Source of the DNA: Podocnemis expansa
Taxonomy: Eukaryota > Chordata > Testudines > Podocnemididae
Length of the DNA: 64,000 bases
Direction: 5' to 3'
NCBI GenBank assembly: GCA_007922195.1
Contig: ML682059.1
Coordinates: 14,626,295-14,690,294, forward strand
Shown here piece by piece: positions 49,717 to 61,851 of this stretch. Below the pieces are notes generated by a model. The model worked only from the letters and a program-made list of their open reading frames with translations. It did not search any database and was not told the DNA's origin. Within the stretch, counting starts at the first letter, position 1. Each line of letters begins with the position of its first letter. The position numbers and the translations under genes were made by a program.

Positions 49717-51261
49717 CTACAAAAGAGAGTGAAAAATTACTTTTTTACAACAGTCTTAAAATTACAGTTAAGCATTAAATTCTCCTATATTGGAAATGCA
49801 ACAAGAACCTCTATAATGCCATATAAACACATACTTTTCCTTGGGAGCTGGGAGGCCTTGCATTGAATCCAAGGACCTGATGTTAAGGTCTTCTGGTACC
49901 ATTGCCAAAATTTTCTGTTTTGGGCTTACGTGAATGTTGCTTTGCAGCAGTAAGGTCCAAGAACCTCAATTCGTTTCTTGCTGGCAGAGGCTATGGACAA
50001 AACTACCTATGGCTTTCTTCCTCATGTGACCTTGCCTGCCAAAAATCCTTAGCTTTGTGCTTATTTTGTAAATATTTTTTCTCTCTTTGGATAGCTCTGG
50101 GTATTCTGTATAATTTTTAAGGTAATTTACTCATCCTTTTTAGATGGCCAAAATTCCACTTGTGCCTTTATTCCAGGTGTGCCTTATTCCCAGAACCTTT
50201 GTGAAGTTAGATGCCAATTTTGCTTCAGGGCAGTGCACCCTTGGATAGGTGCATGGTTTGGGAGCCCTTCAGGCATGCAGCCCCCAAGGAACAGGGATGT
50301 GCACAAAGGGGCAACACAAGAGGGATGGGCCCCCCAATAACCATAGAGGCATACATATACTGTAGCTTTACTGTCATAGGGGCAGAGGGGAGGAAAGAAT
50401 GAGCTCCTGCTGGGGCAAAGTGGGTGTGCAAGGAAGAGTGAGCTCTTGCCAAGGTGGGGTAGAATAAGGTACTCCCAGGGCTGGCGGGGTGGGGGGGAGA
50501 GGAAGGAGGAGAGCAAGGTCCTCCTGGGTGCAGAGCACAGAATATGCCCCTCCAAAAAGGATCACACAAACTCCTGTGCACGTTCCTGCTAAGAAACATC
50601 AGACTGAAGCTTAATCCTTACTGGAGTCTCTAGTTCATCCAAGCTAACCTCAAGTCCATCAGCACTGCAGGCCAAGAAATCAGGTTCCCAGGAAGCTCCA
50701 TATTCTATTATGGACAAATCAATGCAAACTGGGATCCCTTCCCCAATCCAGGAGGAGATTCCAGGACCCAGTTGTTACCTTATTATGCCACAACCTCTCT
50801 CTGTTCCGAAAGATAACAAATACCTCAGACACTGGTGCGGATGCATGGATTCTGAGAGGAATGAAGATTTTCCTGGTGCTCTGCTTCTTTGTCATAAGTA
50901 GTGGACTACTTGTTACATCTTAAAAACCAAGGACTCTAACATGCATCAGGGAGAACAAACCTGTAATTTTGGCCTCTCCTTTTTGTGCTGAAGGTTTTTC
51001 CATCTTCAGTTCATTGATCCAGAGTGCTGACGAGGTTGACTGATATCTATCCTGCTTCCCAGTGCCAACACAGCACTTACATTTAGATCTGATCAGGTTG
51101 CTAGGAAAGCCATTTGAGCCTCTGTATGAGTGTTTACTATGCCATTTATCTACCATGGCCTTTCTAGCCACCATTATTTCAGAATATAAAGTGAGCTGCA
51201 CGCAGGCCTTCCTGGCTCAACCCACCATTTACTTTTTTGCAAGAACAAGATAGCATTAAGA
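49717..51261. other. GALNT12 last intron, proximal part
   Basis: No exon recognised. A 50636-51250 stretch may be derived from an old retroelement but no domain could be confirmed. Confidence 0.35.
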
Positions 51262-51423
51262 CAGGGGTTCTTAATCTTTTAGAGGCCCTGCGCCCCCAAC
51301 TGCGATACATGGTAACTCCACACCCCCACCAAAAAAATTAAATGGTTATCAATTTTGATTGTGCTTTTAGGTCACGTTACTGCTGCAACCCCTGGCTGGC
51401 CTTCCCCAAGTTAAGAACCCCTG
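51262..51423. mobile_element. hAT MITE, CAGGGGTTCTTAA family
   Basis: Inverted ends CAGGGGTTCTTAAT and GTTAAGAACCCCTG with 8-bp duplications CATTAAGA (51254-51261) and CACTAAGA (51424-51431). Confidence 0.85.
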
Positions 51424-51549
51424 CACTAAGACATTAGTCCAAGTTCCTCCCAAAGGTGGTGTCACAGTTCCACTATAATAGCTTGAGCAGACTGGGTTTA
51501 TATTTATTCCCCTGAGAACTCTTCTATCCATCTTCCATGTGGGTTACAC

Positions 51550-51760
51550 TGCTTGCTAGTTTCCACTGACTGGGAATATGAAGAGGTATTCAAAGAAGAG
51601 ACGTTACTGACAAGTTACCATTCATCTTTAAGGGGTGCTTCTGCATGTCCATTCCCTCTGCCTACCTCCCCCTCTCTCCTTTGCAGTTCTTATAAATTTC
51701 TGGATTTTGGCATTCTGAAGAAAAGAACTGAGGTTCACACTTCCCTTATAGAGGTCTAAG
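51550..51760. repeat. possible DIRS-type terminal fragment
   Basis: The words ACTGACAAGTTACCATTC and GCATGTCCATTCCCTC resemble the terminal region of the DIRS element at 53.95 kb (TTACTGACC..CATGTCTATTCC). Confidence 0.35.
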
Positions 51761-52706
51761 CTCCCAAGCATTTTTGATGCCATAAAACAGTGCTTGTGCA
51801 AGCCCAGCAAGCATGGCAGATTGCAGGGGAGGTACCTTCAGTCTCATGAGTGTGAATATGTAGAGGCATCCCTCAAAGAGCCACAATACATCTCTTCCCA
51901 AGATGTCAGATCAATTAAAAGAAAAAGACCAAATACTGCACCACAGTCACACGCACAGCTATCACAGATTCCTTGGATAGCTATGTGTGTAATCTGAAAG
52001 CAGAATTTGTTTTGAAGAAACTTATTTTGACCCGTGAATTTAGGTTTAGATAAGCATCGTGTAAGAGCCTGAAAAGATTACTGACCCTAGATGCAGCTCC
52101 ATATACACCCAAGACCATAATCAAATATTCATCATTCCCCAAACTCGTCTTGAAAGTTGGCCAAGCTATGTACAAACAAATCTACAGATAAACACCCTGG
52201 GACTTACATGACCCAATTAGTAAAACTGTGCCTCTTTTGTATTTTTAGTCATTCATGTGTTTGGATATGCTAGAATCTGGGCCAACTTTCTTCATTAGAT
52301 ATGACCTAACTAAAACAGGGAGATTTGAAATTGAGAATATTTACTGACTATAAATTGGAGTTCTACTAATAATCCGTTGAATGATGCCTCTCCTTTCACT
52401 TTACTATAGATCGCACTATTAGGAATAAAAAAAGCAAATTTACAGAGCACACCTATCAGATAACATTACAGCATACATTATACAACTTAGAAGACATTCC
52501 CTTAAACAGATCTCTTTAGAAAGGGAATTAAAGAGTAAAATTCTATATAATTCTTCCCACCAATACATAGTTTCCTCTTACAAACAGCCTAGTCCTGCAA
52601 GCCCTCTGTGTATGGCACTCCCACTGCCTTCAGTAAGAGTTTCTGCAAGCAGACTGTGTTCTAAGTGGAATTTCTCACACATATAATGAACTAGGTCTCA
52701 CAAAGG

Positions 52707-52935
52707 GCTGATCTACACTGTGGGATAATGCACGCTATCATGTTGCACGTTAATTGGATCATACAGACTCTGCTGGTATGCACTAAAGGTTCCCTACTGC
52801 ACTTTAATGTAGTACTGTTTCAACAGCAGTGCATTCAAGTGGACTAGGGAAACTTGGCGTGCATCAGAAGAGTCTACATAGACCAGTTAATGTTCAACAA
52901 GTTAGTGCACTTTAGAAATCACAACCCTGTAAATG
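52707..52935. mobile_element. candidate TIR MITE, GATCTACACT type
   Basis: Starts GGGCTGATCTACACTGTG and ends near AGAAATCACAACCCTG. It resembles Harbinger-type MITEs, but the termini match only partly. Confidence 0.4.
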
Positions 52936-53766
52936 CATTATAACCTCACCACTTACAGAAGCCCAGGGAGGAACTATTAACAGTTATCTACTGCAAAATG
53001 CAATTTTTTTCTAATTTGGAAATAGCTCCTGATATAGTATTAGTCATTTTGGACAAAGTTTAGCACAAGAAAAATACAATTGTCATTGACAGCATAGAAT
53101 TTGTGGGCCAAATCTAGAGGTCCTTTTTAAGATTTTACTCAGTATTTTCTTAGGGCTTGATTTAAAATTGCTGGGAGTCAATGAAAAGCTTCCCACTGAC
53201 TTCAGTGGGTTTTGGATCAGGCCTCAAATAGGCAACTACCATCAATTTCAATAAATGCCATAATATTAACAGAGTGTTTGTGCTTTATTACCAACATCTG
53301 GAGTATAGATGTCAAACCATAAAACTGAATCTAATAACATCCACACATACCGCTATTTTGTCTAATAGCTAATGCTTCTCAAGATAAACATCATTGCAAG
53401 CATAAATATCTAGAAAAAGAGCATTTACGTTCTGATGAAAAACAACACAACTACTTCCCAGAAACTCACAGATGCATAATCTTCGGCCAAATCATAAAAT
53501 ACATGAAACAAACATCATTAAAAAAATACAACCGCCAGTCCTATTTCTGCTCCTGTAATGACTGCAGCCTTATCTCTTCTTTACTTTGTTCCTTTCATTT
53601 TTCTAAACAATGATTCTTCAAACTCTGATTCACATCAAGAATTTCTGTAACTATATCTCTATGTGGCAAAATGCATATATGAGTATTTCCTAAATGCTTT
53701 TTAACGACACACTGCGATCACTGTCTTCAATCTCTGATAAATCAGTCGAAGCTCCCATCTTCAAAG

Positions 53767-53853
53767 CCTCTGATGAAGTGGGATTTTCTCCCATGAAAGC
53801 TCATGCAATAAATAAATTTGTTAGTCTTTAAAAGTGCCATAGGACTCTTTGTT
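53767..53853. repeat. fold-back repeat, copy 5 (half)
   Basis: GTGGGATTTTCTCCCATGAAAGC..AATAAATTTGTTAGTC..GTGCCATAGGACTC is the right half of the family. Confidence 0.65.
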
Positions 53854-54599
53854 CTGATAATCAGGGCAATTTTATAGTTTCATATCTATTCCGTCCTATA
53901 ATTTTTCTTCTGTCCTACTTTCTTCCCCTAAAAGACTGTAAAAAAGAATGCTTACTGACCTTCATAAATGTTCTTTGGGGTGTATTGCCCATGTCTATTC
54001 CACATTACACTAGGAGTGTGTGCGCACCACATGCATTGGTGCTGGAAATTTTTCTCTCAGTGGTATCCAAAGGGTCGGCTCTAATACCTTCAAAGGTCAC
54101 TCACATAGGTACCAACATATGGGTCGCTACCAGTACTTCCCTCTCAGTTCCCTCTTACTGGAACTCCAGCTGGGAAGGAGGGTAGGCTGTGGAATGGATA
54201 TGAGGAACACATCTCAAATAACAACAATTACAATGGCCAGTAACTACTCTTCCTTCTTTGAGTGCTTGCTCATGTCCACTCCACTTTTAGGTGACCCGCT
54301 AGCGTTGCCTTGGGAGGTGAGCCAGGCATTCATGGATGGGCTGATTGCAATACTGCTCCACCAAAGCCTGTGTTGTCCCAGGCCTGTTGAGTAATGGTGT
54401 AATGGGCTTTGAAGTTATGGACCGATGACCAAGTTGCACATCTTCATATGTTCTTTACTGGGACCTGAACCAGGAAGACTATCACTGCTGCTTGGGCTTT
54501 TGTAGAGTGAGCCACCAGCAAAGCCAGAGATGTGTCTCCTGCCTGCTCAAAGCAGACTCAGATGCAGGATGTGATACAGTATGATATCCTCTGAGATGA

Positions 54600-55500
54600 A
54601 ACCATCAGCCCCATCATCCAGTCGGGAACTGAGATGAACAACTGTGCAGGTCTTCAAAAAGGTTTAGTCTTCTCAATGTGGAAAGTCAGAGTTCACCTGA
54701 TGTTGAGTGTATGGAGATGCCTTTCCTTGTTAGAGTTGTGGGGCTTTGGGAAGAAGACTGGCAAGAAAACAGTCTGATTGACATGAAATTGTGTTGTCCC
54801 CTTTGGCAAGAATGTTGGGTGAGGGTGCAGCTGGAGCCTGTCTTTATAGAACAGTGCGTAATGGGGGTTGGAAGTTAGAGGCTTGTTCTGAGATTTCCTT
54901 TGCTATGTTACTGCTACCAAGACAACAACTTTCCATGACAGGTGAAGAAGAGAGCAAGACACCAGGAGCTGAAAGGGGGGGCCCAGTGAGCCTCAAGAGG
55001 ACCAAGTTGAGATCCCATGGAGACAATGGGTCTTGTATTGACAGGAAAAGCCTCTACAGTCCCTTAAGGAGTCTGGCTGTCATCTTGTGTGAGAAGATTG
55101 ATATGCCCTGAATAAGGGGAAGACAGGCTCATACCTTTCTCAAGGGAACCTTAATGTAGACTCTGTTGTTTTAAGTGGAGCAGACATCCAAAATGGATTG
55201 AACAGATGATTTAACTGGGGAAAGATTCTGTTTGGATGCCCAACAGGTGAAACACTTCCAATTAGCCAGGCATAAGGCTCTAAAGGAGGGTTTCCTGCTT
55301 ACTAGCAGGAATCATTGGACTTAAGTGAGTAGGCCCATTCCTTAACACTTAGCCATGGAGCATCCATGCTGTCAGGTGCAGCAAGCTAGGTTTGGATGTA
55401 ACAGCCTACGGTGGTCCTGTGAGATCAGGCAATAAGTCTAGCAACATCTTGCAAACTTGTACTGGCATGACCATGACAGAATTATTAGGATAACTTACAC
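54600..55500 (-). pseudogene. DIRS tyrosine-recombinase region remnant
   Basis: Below the RNase H block the minus strand gives LLPDLTGPP and LLHLTAWMLHG, then a VFHLLGIQTESFP and SMGSQLGPLEAHWAPPF run that parallels the linker and N-terminal part of DIRS recombinases. It is broken by many stops, and the catalytic R-H-R-Y residues could not be assigned. Confidence 0.5.
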
Positions 55501-55575
55501 TCTGTCCCTCTTGATCTTTATGAGGACTTTGTGAATGAGGGGAACTGGTGGGAAGATATACATCAGGTCACTTGA

Positions 55576-56900
55576 CTATGGTAGGAGAAAGGCCATAGAA
55601 AGTGAGCTGCTGTTGAACCTTTGCAGGGAATAGAAGTGATGACACTTCTTGTTTGGCCTGGTAGCAAAGAGGTCCATTTGGGGTGTTCCCCCCACCTGGA
55701 AGATGATTTGGGGGCCACTTATGGCAGGAAGAAAATGACCTGCTGAGTGGTCTACCAGTGTGTTTCTGACCCTCAGGAGGTTTAAGTCTCTATGTGGAAA
55801 GAATGACCTACATATAAGTCTTATAGGTGAAGGGCCTATTGAAGAAAGACTGGGGTCCATTGCTCCCCCTTGCTTGTTGATGTAATACATTGAAGCTGTG
55901 TTGTCTGTCAATGCTTGCACTATCTTGCTGGAGAGCTGGAGAAGGAACACCTTGCAGTCCAGTTTGATCTCACTGAGCTCCCTGACATTTATCTATAATG
56001 CCAGCTCCTCTTGAGTCAAAGGCCTTGTGTCCTCAGGGTGTCAAAATGAGCCACCCACCCTAAATCCAAAGCATCTGGTATCAGGAACAGTGTTGGCCAT
56101 GAGGCTGTGAAGGGGACCTCCTTTGACACATAATGTGGCTGCGACCACTGTGCTAGGTAAGTTATGATTCCTCCACCAATACTTAAGACCATGTCCAACT
56201 GGTGTCTGGCTGTGGAGTAAACTGTCACAAGCCATATTTGCATAGGCCTGAGGTGTAACCTTGTGCACTGGACCACTTAGATGCAAGTTGCCATGCGCCC
56301 TAAGAACCAGAGGCATATTTGTGTGGTGGTGGGGGAAGGGGGAAAGAACCTGGCCTTGGGTAGAGTCAAGAACCACCCCGATGAATTCTGTCTTTTGTAC
56401 TGGCAACAGTGCTGAGTTTTGTTCCTTTATTAGCAGGTCCTGTGCTTCACAGGTGGCTCATACAACAACAATGCTGTGTTGTACTTTGAGTGGCCCTTGT
56501 TGAGCCAATCATCAAGGTAGGGGAAGACTGTCCCACTGTCTGAGGCTGGCTGCCATTACTGCCAAGCATTTGTGAACCTGCCTTACCTGCCCCTTGGTGC
56601 TGCTGACAGGCTAAAGAGATAGGAATCTTATGTGGTCCAAAAAACTAAAAATATGCGTATGTCTCCTTTAACTCAAGGCTGGTGTACCAGTCACCAGGAT
56701 CCAGGGAGGGGATGATGGAGGCCAAGAAAACCATGCAGAACTTCAACTTCTTGAGATACTTATTGAGGCAAGACAGGTCAAGAATGGGCCTCAAGTCCCC
56801 TTTTGCGTTTGGGATCAGAAAGTAGCAGGAATAGAATCCTCTTCCCCTCCATGCTTGAGGAACTTCCTCTACAGTGCTCACCTGCAGGATGGCCTGCATC
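55576..56900 (-). pseudogene. DIRS reverse transcriptase / RNase H remnant
   Basis: The upstream part reads GFYSCYFLIPNAKGDLRPIL, LSCLNKYLKKLKF and SLDPGDWYTSLELKETYAYF, the DIRS RT fingers and first catalytic block (normally LDLKDAYFH; here the Asp is changed to Glu in LELKETY). Next, after frameshifts, come PVQKTEFIGVVLDSTQG (RT thumb) and ALTDNTASMYYINKQGG (RNase H with its TDN). The catalytic-Asp change and frame breaks show it is dead. Confidence 0.75.
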
Positions 56901-57115
56901 TTGTAAAAGAGAAGTTGCTTCTTAGAAGAGGATGGGCTGGGGGGGGGGCGCTGGAAGTAAAATGAATTTATGAGTGTATTCAGCTGCTATGGTACTTAAC
57001 ACTGATTGGTCTGATGTTATAGCAGTCCAGGCTGGAAAGAAGGGTGCAAGGAGGACCAAAAATAAATGGGGACTGGATCTCGGTAAAGGCTGCCAGGTCA
57101 CCCCTAAGCACATCT

Positions 57116-58100
57116 TCAAAAGGCCTGCCTACCACCAGAGAGTAGGGACTTGAGCCCAACTGAGAGGCTATAGCAGGAGCCTGCCCTGGCATCTTTTATA
57201 ACCTTTATTTTTCTTTTTCTAGGGCTCATGCCTGGACTGGCCCCTGAATCTCTGTGGCCGTTGGAGCCTGAAGCATCTTCTGGCTGTTGAAGGGGCATAA
57301 CAACCCAAAGAACTGAGGGTGTCTCTAGAGTCCTTTGAATCATGCAGTCCTTGTCCATTTGATCTGAAAATTGGGCTGCACCATCAAAAGGGAAGGCCTG
57401 AATGGACTGTTGGCCCTCTGAGGACAGACCAGATAACTGAAGCCACAAACCTCTTCTCATCTATACAGCTGCTGTACTGGATGCATTAGAAGCTACCAGG
57501 AAAGAGGCTTGGGCCAGAGTCTTCCTCTCCTCCAATACTGCCCCAAATTCCAGTTTGGAGTTCTGAGTCAGGCAACCTGTGAGCTTAGTCATGAAATGCC
57601 AGATGTTTAAATCGTATCTCCCCACCAGGGCTTGTTGGTTTGATATGCATAGTTGCAGGCTTGCAGTTGAATAAACCTTTCTACTAAAATGGTCTAAATT
57701 CTTTCCTTCTTTATTCTTGTGGATCAAACTTACCTGCCCCATCTGTCTCTTTTGTTGGCTGCTTTTTCTACCAACGACCCCTGGCATGATGGCTGTATAA
57801 ATATTCAAATCCCTTTGTGGGCTCATAATATAGTTTTTCTGAGCTCACTTAGATGTAAGGGACAGGGAGGCTGGGGTCTGCCGTTCGGCCTTGGGTAGCT
57901 TCACTAACCTCTCATAGATCAGGAAGCAGGCTTTGTTGCCAGGATATTGAAAAGTTTGTCACAGCAGGGTCCTCTGCCTGTATGCTCAGTCTGAGGATAT
58001 CAGCTTGAGCAGCTCTTGGTGAGTTCTACAGTCATCATACAGGATAGTGGTGGAAGGCCCCACTGCTGCCTACTCTGGTGAAGAGGACGATACTGGAAAG
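57116..58100 (-). pseudogene. DIRS gag-like remnant
   Basis: The frame includes HKNKEGKNLDHFSRKVYSTA, LQLCISNQQALVGRYD and SSEGQQSIQAFPFDGAAQFS. These match DIRS gag proteins (KLDLFGRKVYSTGGLQLRIANQQA, FDG..LF). A stop at 57461 separates two open frames. No catalytic role is expected of this protein. Confidence 0.6.
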
Positions 58101-58550
58101 AGTGGAGGGATAAGTTCTTCCTCCCTAGCTGGGCTGGCCCCTTCTTTCTAGGTCTATGATGGAAGACTCAGACTTCTGCTGTAACTCTCCATCTAAGCCA
58201 GGTGGTGGGCGAGTGACCATGGTTGATAGACTCTCTGAGGCCCCTAACAATGACTGTATGTGTGACCCTGGGGCAGGGAGAAACCCCCATGGGTTCCAAA
58301 ACTGCCATGGTGTGAGCCATCGCCTTTGTGGACAAGCCCTTGCAGGGAGACTCATGGAGAAGCCTGTAGCTTTAAAAATGGATCACTCTCCTCTGGACTA
58401 GGCCTCTTCCTCCTCTTCTTAGTCCAAGGAGTCCTTCTCTTGGAGCCATGGCAGCGCTGAAGTTGCTTCCACTTTCCCATTGTGCCAGGAGGAAAGGTGC
58501 TTTGATACCTGGGATCAGTGCCAGGGACTGGGATGCTGTGCATACAGCTA

Positions 58551-61500
58551 CTGCTTTTCAGTGACCAAGACAGGAACTGGTGCCAAGATTCCAGAGTTTG
58601 GTATCAGTGTTCCAGGGACTAGTGTCATGATTCTGAGGAGAAGTAACATGCGTCTGTAGACTGGTGCTGTGAGTCTGAACATTAAGTATCATTTAAATCT
58701 AATGCAACAGGAGATGGGGAGCTAGTGTAGGAATTCAAAGAGAGGAGTAATGTGATCAAGGCCACACCATAGGAGAGGATTTAGTGGTTCAAAATCAATA
58801 TATTAGTTTTAAAAATTAATGGTTCTGAATGCTTGTGCAGGAAAACTGGCTGCCTGGAGGAGTCAGCACCGTGGACAGCTCTGTGGCTGACCACTGGGAG
58901 CAAGTGGAAGCCAAGGCCCTGAGATAAGGGAAGACCTAGGAGAGGCTGCAGGGAAGTGGCCCAGGAATGAACTGGAGAGAAGTGGCCCTGAGATGAGGGT
59001 CTACGTGATAGAGGGGCTTTGGGGAAGTGACCCAGGGCAGGGAACAGAAGGACTGGAAGGGGGAGGCAGTGCAAAAGTCGCTACACACTGGGTCCCTGGG
59101 TTGGGGCTCAGAGAAGCGGGCAGGCTCAGGTCCCTTCCCACTCACCCCAGACTGCTGGTGGAGCAGCAGCAGACTAGTGGTGGCCATGGAGTAGAGAGTG
59201 GCCAGGCCACGTTAGAAGGACTCTGCCCCTGCCAGGGGAATGCATGGAGAGGTGCCCCACTGGAGGACTGAGCAGCCGGGACTCAGAGTGATAGAGCACA
59301 GGCCACGGGTGGGATTGTGCACTTCAGCAATTCCCCAATACCATCACCAGGAGGCGCCTGTCTGTTGGGGGGAGTGCCACCCTATCACAGATAGATTCAA
59401 TATGTACCATCTTAGGGTATATCGACATGCAGAGCACACACATTATACACACCTCTAGCATGGGCAGAAATAGCAGTGTAGAGAGTACAGCACTGCTTTG
59501 ATTAATGAAGGCACTCCTGAACCCTGCGGCTATGTGTCTTACATGGTTCTTTTTATGCTCAAGCATAACTTCCCCCTCTACCTTGTGATTTTTTAGCAAT
59601 TTTGTGTCCTGCTGATTCCCTGTTCCTGGAGCTTTTTCCTGCTTCAGGGAAAGGCTCTGCCTGTGGGGATAGTGGCACATGGAAACATGCCCTCCTTTGG
59701 CCTGAAAGTGGAAAGGTGGCATCATTTTGATGGACTCCCAATGCCTGTCAAAATATGCAACCACACATTACATTACCAGAAGCTAAGATGTTGAACAGGG
59801 ACATTTTAATGCAAGGCACATACTGATGTGATGTGATGTGGAAGGCAGCAGGCAGTAAGGGGAGGGTAGTGAGAACTTGGGGTCAAACAAAAGGGGATAT
59901 AAAGGGACTGCGAGTTATGGGGCATGTGTGGCAGCTGGGATAGCAGGCATAGCTCCAGGGTAGTAGGATACTGGAAGCACATATTTTTGGATAAAAGAAT
60001 TGCAGGGGTGTCTAGGACCATGAGGATGATAGGGGAGCCTTGAGAAATGCAGAAGCATGGCAGCACAAGATGCTGTGGATATGGGCAAGGAGAGCATAAC
60101 AGGAGTGATGTATGGGGGCTGCAAGTACATGTTTGCATGTAAGGGAGTTGGGGTTTGGACAGGGGAGGGCAGAGAAGAACGGTGGCCAGTGGGAATGGGC
60201 AGGGAAATTGGGGACTTGAATGAGTGATGCATAAGGTTTATGGAAGCAAGAGGGAACATGGGAGTTCAAGGAAGCCTTGGGACACAGAATGAGAGGGTAG
60301 AATGCTGGGGACAGAAACAGAAAGTGGTGTAGAAAGAGGTGGAAACACTGCAGTTATAGGGTTGGTAGACAGTTGCATCGTGAAAGGAAGGCTGGGAGAC
60401 AAGGGATGTGATGAGAAAAGAGACAAGTTGCTTTGTGTGGGTTGGAAGAGGAGCAAAGAGATGATGGGAGGGGGCTTGGTGAGTGAAAGAACTAAGTATG
60501 TGTGTGAAAGGCAGAAGGCAGAAGCACCTGAAATACTCTCCCAGGGATGGGGCCTCACTACACCAATATAATAAAAGACAGAGGTGCTGACAGACCTGGA
60601 GTAAGACACCATCAGCACAGAGGAACTGGGCTCACCCCACAGCTCCAGCTTTCCCCCAGGCTCCCCACACCCATCACCACTCACCCTGCTCACCTCCTCC
60701 AGCCGTACCAGTGCTCTTTGGCCAAAAATGGACCACGTAATTTTTTTTTCTGAAAGTCTCACCCATTTTGTACTCTTAAAGGACATGAATTTATTGATTT
60801 TGGGGGGGGGGGGGTTGAAAATAACCTCACTTGCAGAAGCTAACATCACATAGGAGGTAGGCAACTTTTAAAAACAATTAATGACAATTTTGGGTTGATA
60901 AACAATTCATCATAATGTTTATTATTATTTAAATCACCACATTAACACCTGAATTAATATATTTAATATCTAGTAGAGGCTTCAGGATCTCACCTTTCAT
61001 TTAAAAATACACTTATGCTTTTAGCTTTTGTAGTGGTGAAGGAAACTCTAAAACTGTGAATGAAGTAAAACTGACCCACCATTATCTGACTTGCTCATCT
61101 CTTATGCTTCCCCACTCTATGGCCAAAACAACCTCTTGGGCTGCACTACACATCTTACGACCTGCTGTGGCCATCTTGTGCATAGCTATGCACATCTGAT
61201 TCTCTGCCAGACCCCCACTTGCACACTGCTCTGAAGAAAGTAGCAGCCATATGTAGCACACGCAAGAGAAGACTGATCTTTGGCTACTAGAAGACTCACT
61301 GGGCAAACAGACAAGTGTCTGCAGCTATACAGCCATGTGTAGAAGAGAACTGTACTAAACATCACAGAAAAGATCATAATCTTTATATGAGGAAGGAACT
61401 GAGAAAAGTATCCACAAACTTTTTCATTTCTATGAGGCTAAGGAAGGGTGATGTCAACCATTAGGGGATTCCTCTCCTTGTTTAGCCTTTTAAGACAGAA

Positions 61501-61695
61501 AAGAGAAAAGAGGTCCTTCATCTGCTGTTGCCACCTCTGAGGTACTACAGGCAAATAGGCTAGAATTGAAATTCAAGACACTGAACACCTCACCAAAATT
61601 TAAGATCTCAGGATGCAACATCCTAGTCCAACTACTAGGTTTCTGCTGCTTGCATGCTGACCAAAGCAAGGAAGTTAAAAAAATGTCATTCTTAC
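58551..61695. other. GALNT12 last intron, distal part; repeat-like tracts
   Basis: The 58840-59400 stretch is G-rich with AAGTGGCCC/GAAGTGACCCAGG words and ends GGAGTGCCACCCTATCAC. It looks like a retroelement relic, but the family is not certain. A G-run lies at 60801-60814. A 208-codon minus ORF (60864-60238) shows no known domain. Confidence 0.35.
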
Positions 61696-61851
61696 CTCTT
61701 TGAAAACAAACTTCTGATTTTCAGGAATATTTTGAACGTTGTCTTGACACAAGTACATTGTCAAATAGTCAGTCCCAGAATCAACCGCTGCACAGGCTTC
61801 AGGCTGCCGGGTGTTGTAACGTATTTCATTGTAGGACGTATATTCGAAAAA
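61696..61851 (-). CDS. GALNT12: GALNT12 penultimate coding exon (ricin-type lectin domain)
   Basis: This 52-codon exon encodes part of the C-terminal beta-trefoil lectin domain of a Golgi polypeptide N-acetylgalactosaminyltransferase, the enzyme family that starts mucin-type O-glycosylation by adding GalNAc to Ser/Thr. The peptide begins FFEYTSYNEIRYNT, contains a QPEAC cysteine and a YLC cysteine, and ends ENQKFVFKE. From memory it matches human GALNT12 (FFEYTS.KEIRYNT.QPEGC, ENQKF) far better than other GALNTs. The acceptor reads ..GGTGGCAG before TTT TTC at 61851, and the donor is GAG|GTAAGA at 61696-61691. Length is an exact multiple of three (156 bp), phase 0 at both ends. The catalytic GT27 domain and earlier lectin repeats lie beyond the window on the high-coordinate side. 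The next exon is 12 kb away at 49716. Main uncertainty: which GALNT family member. Confidence 0.9.

Larger units (their letters stand above)
53950..58550 (-). mobile_element. decayed DIRS-type retroelement in the last GALNT12 intron
   Basis: On the minus strand, from high to low coordinates, come gag-like, reverse transcriptase, RNase H and tyrosine-recombinase-like blocks, the order of DIRS elements, which integrate by tyrosine recombinase instead of integrase. A terminal region with TTACTGACC and CATGTCTATTCCACATTAC lies at 53955-54010. All coding blocks carry stops or frameshifts. It runs in the same direction as GALNT12. Ends are approximate because DIRS elements make no target duplication. 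Confidence 0.7.

Noticed and set aside
60238..60864. 208-codon minus-strand ORF
   Set aside because: Low-complexity Ser/Leu/Pro composition, no recognised domain, no splice partners; probably chance or repeat-derived.
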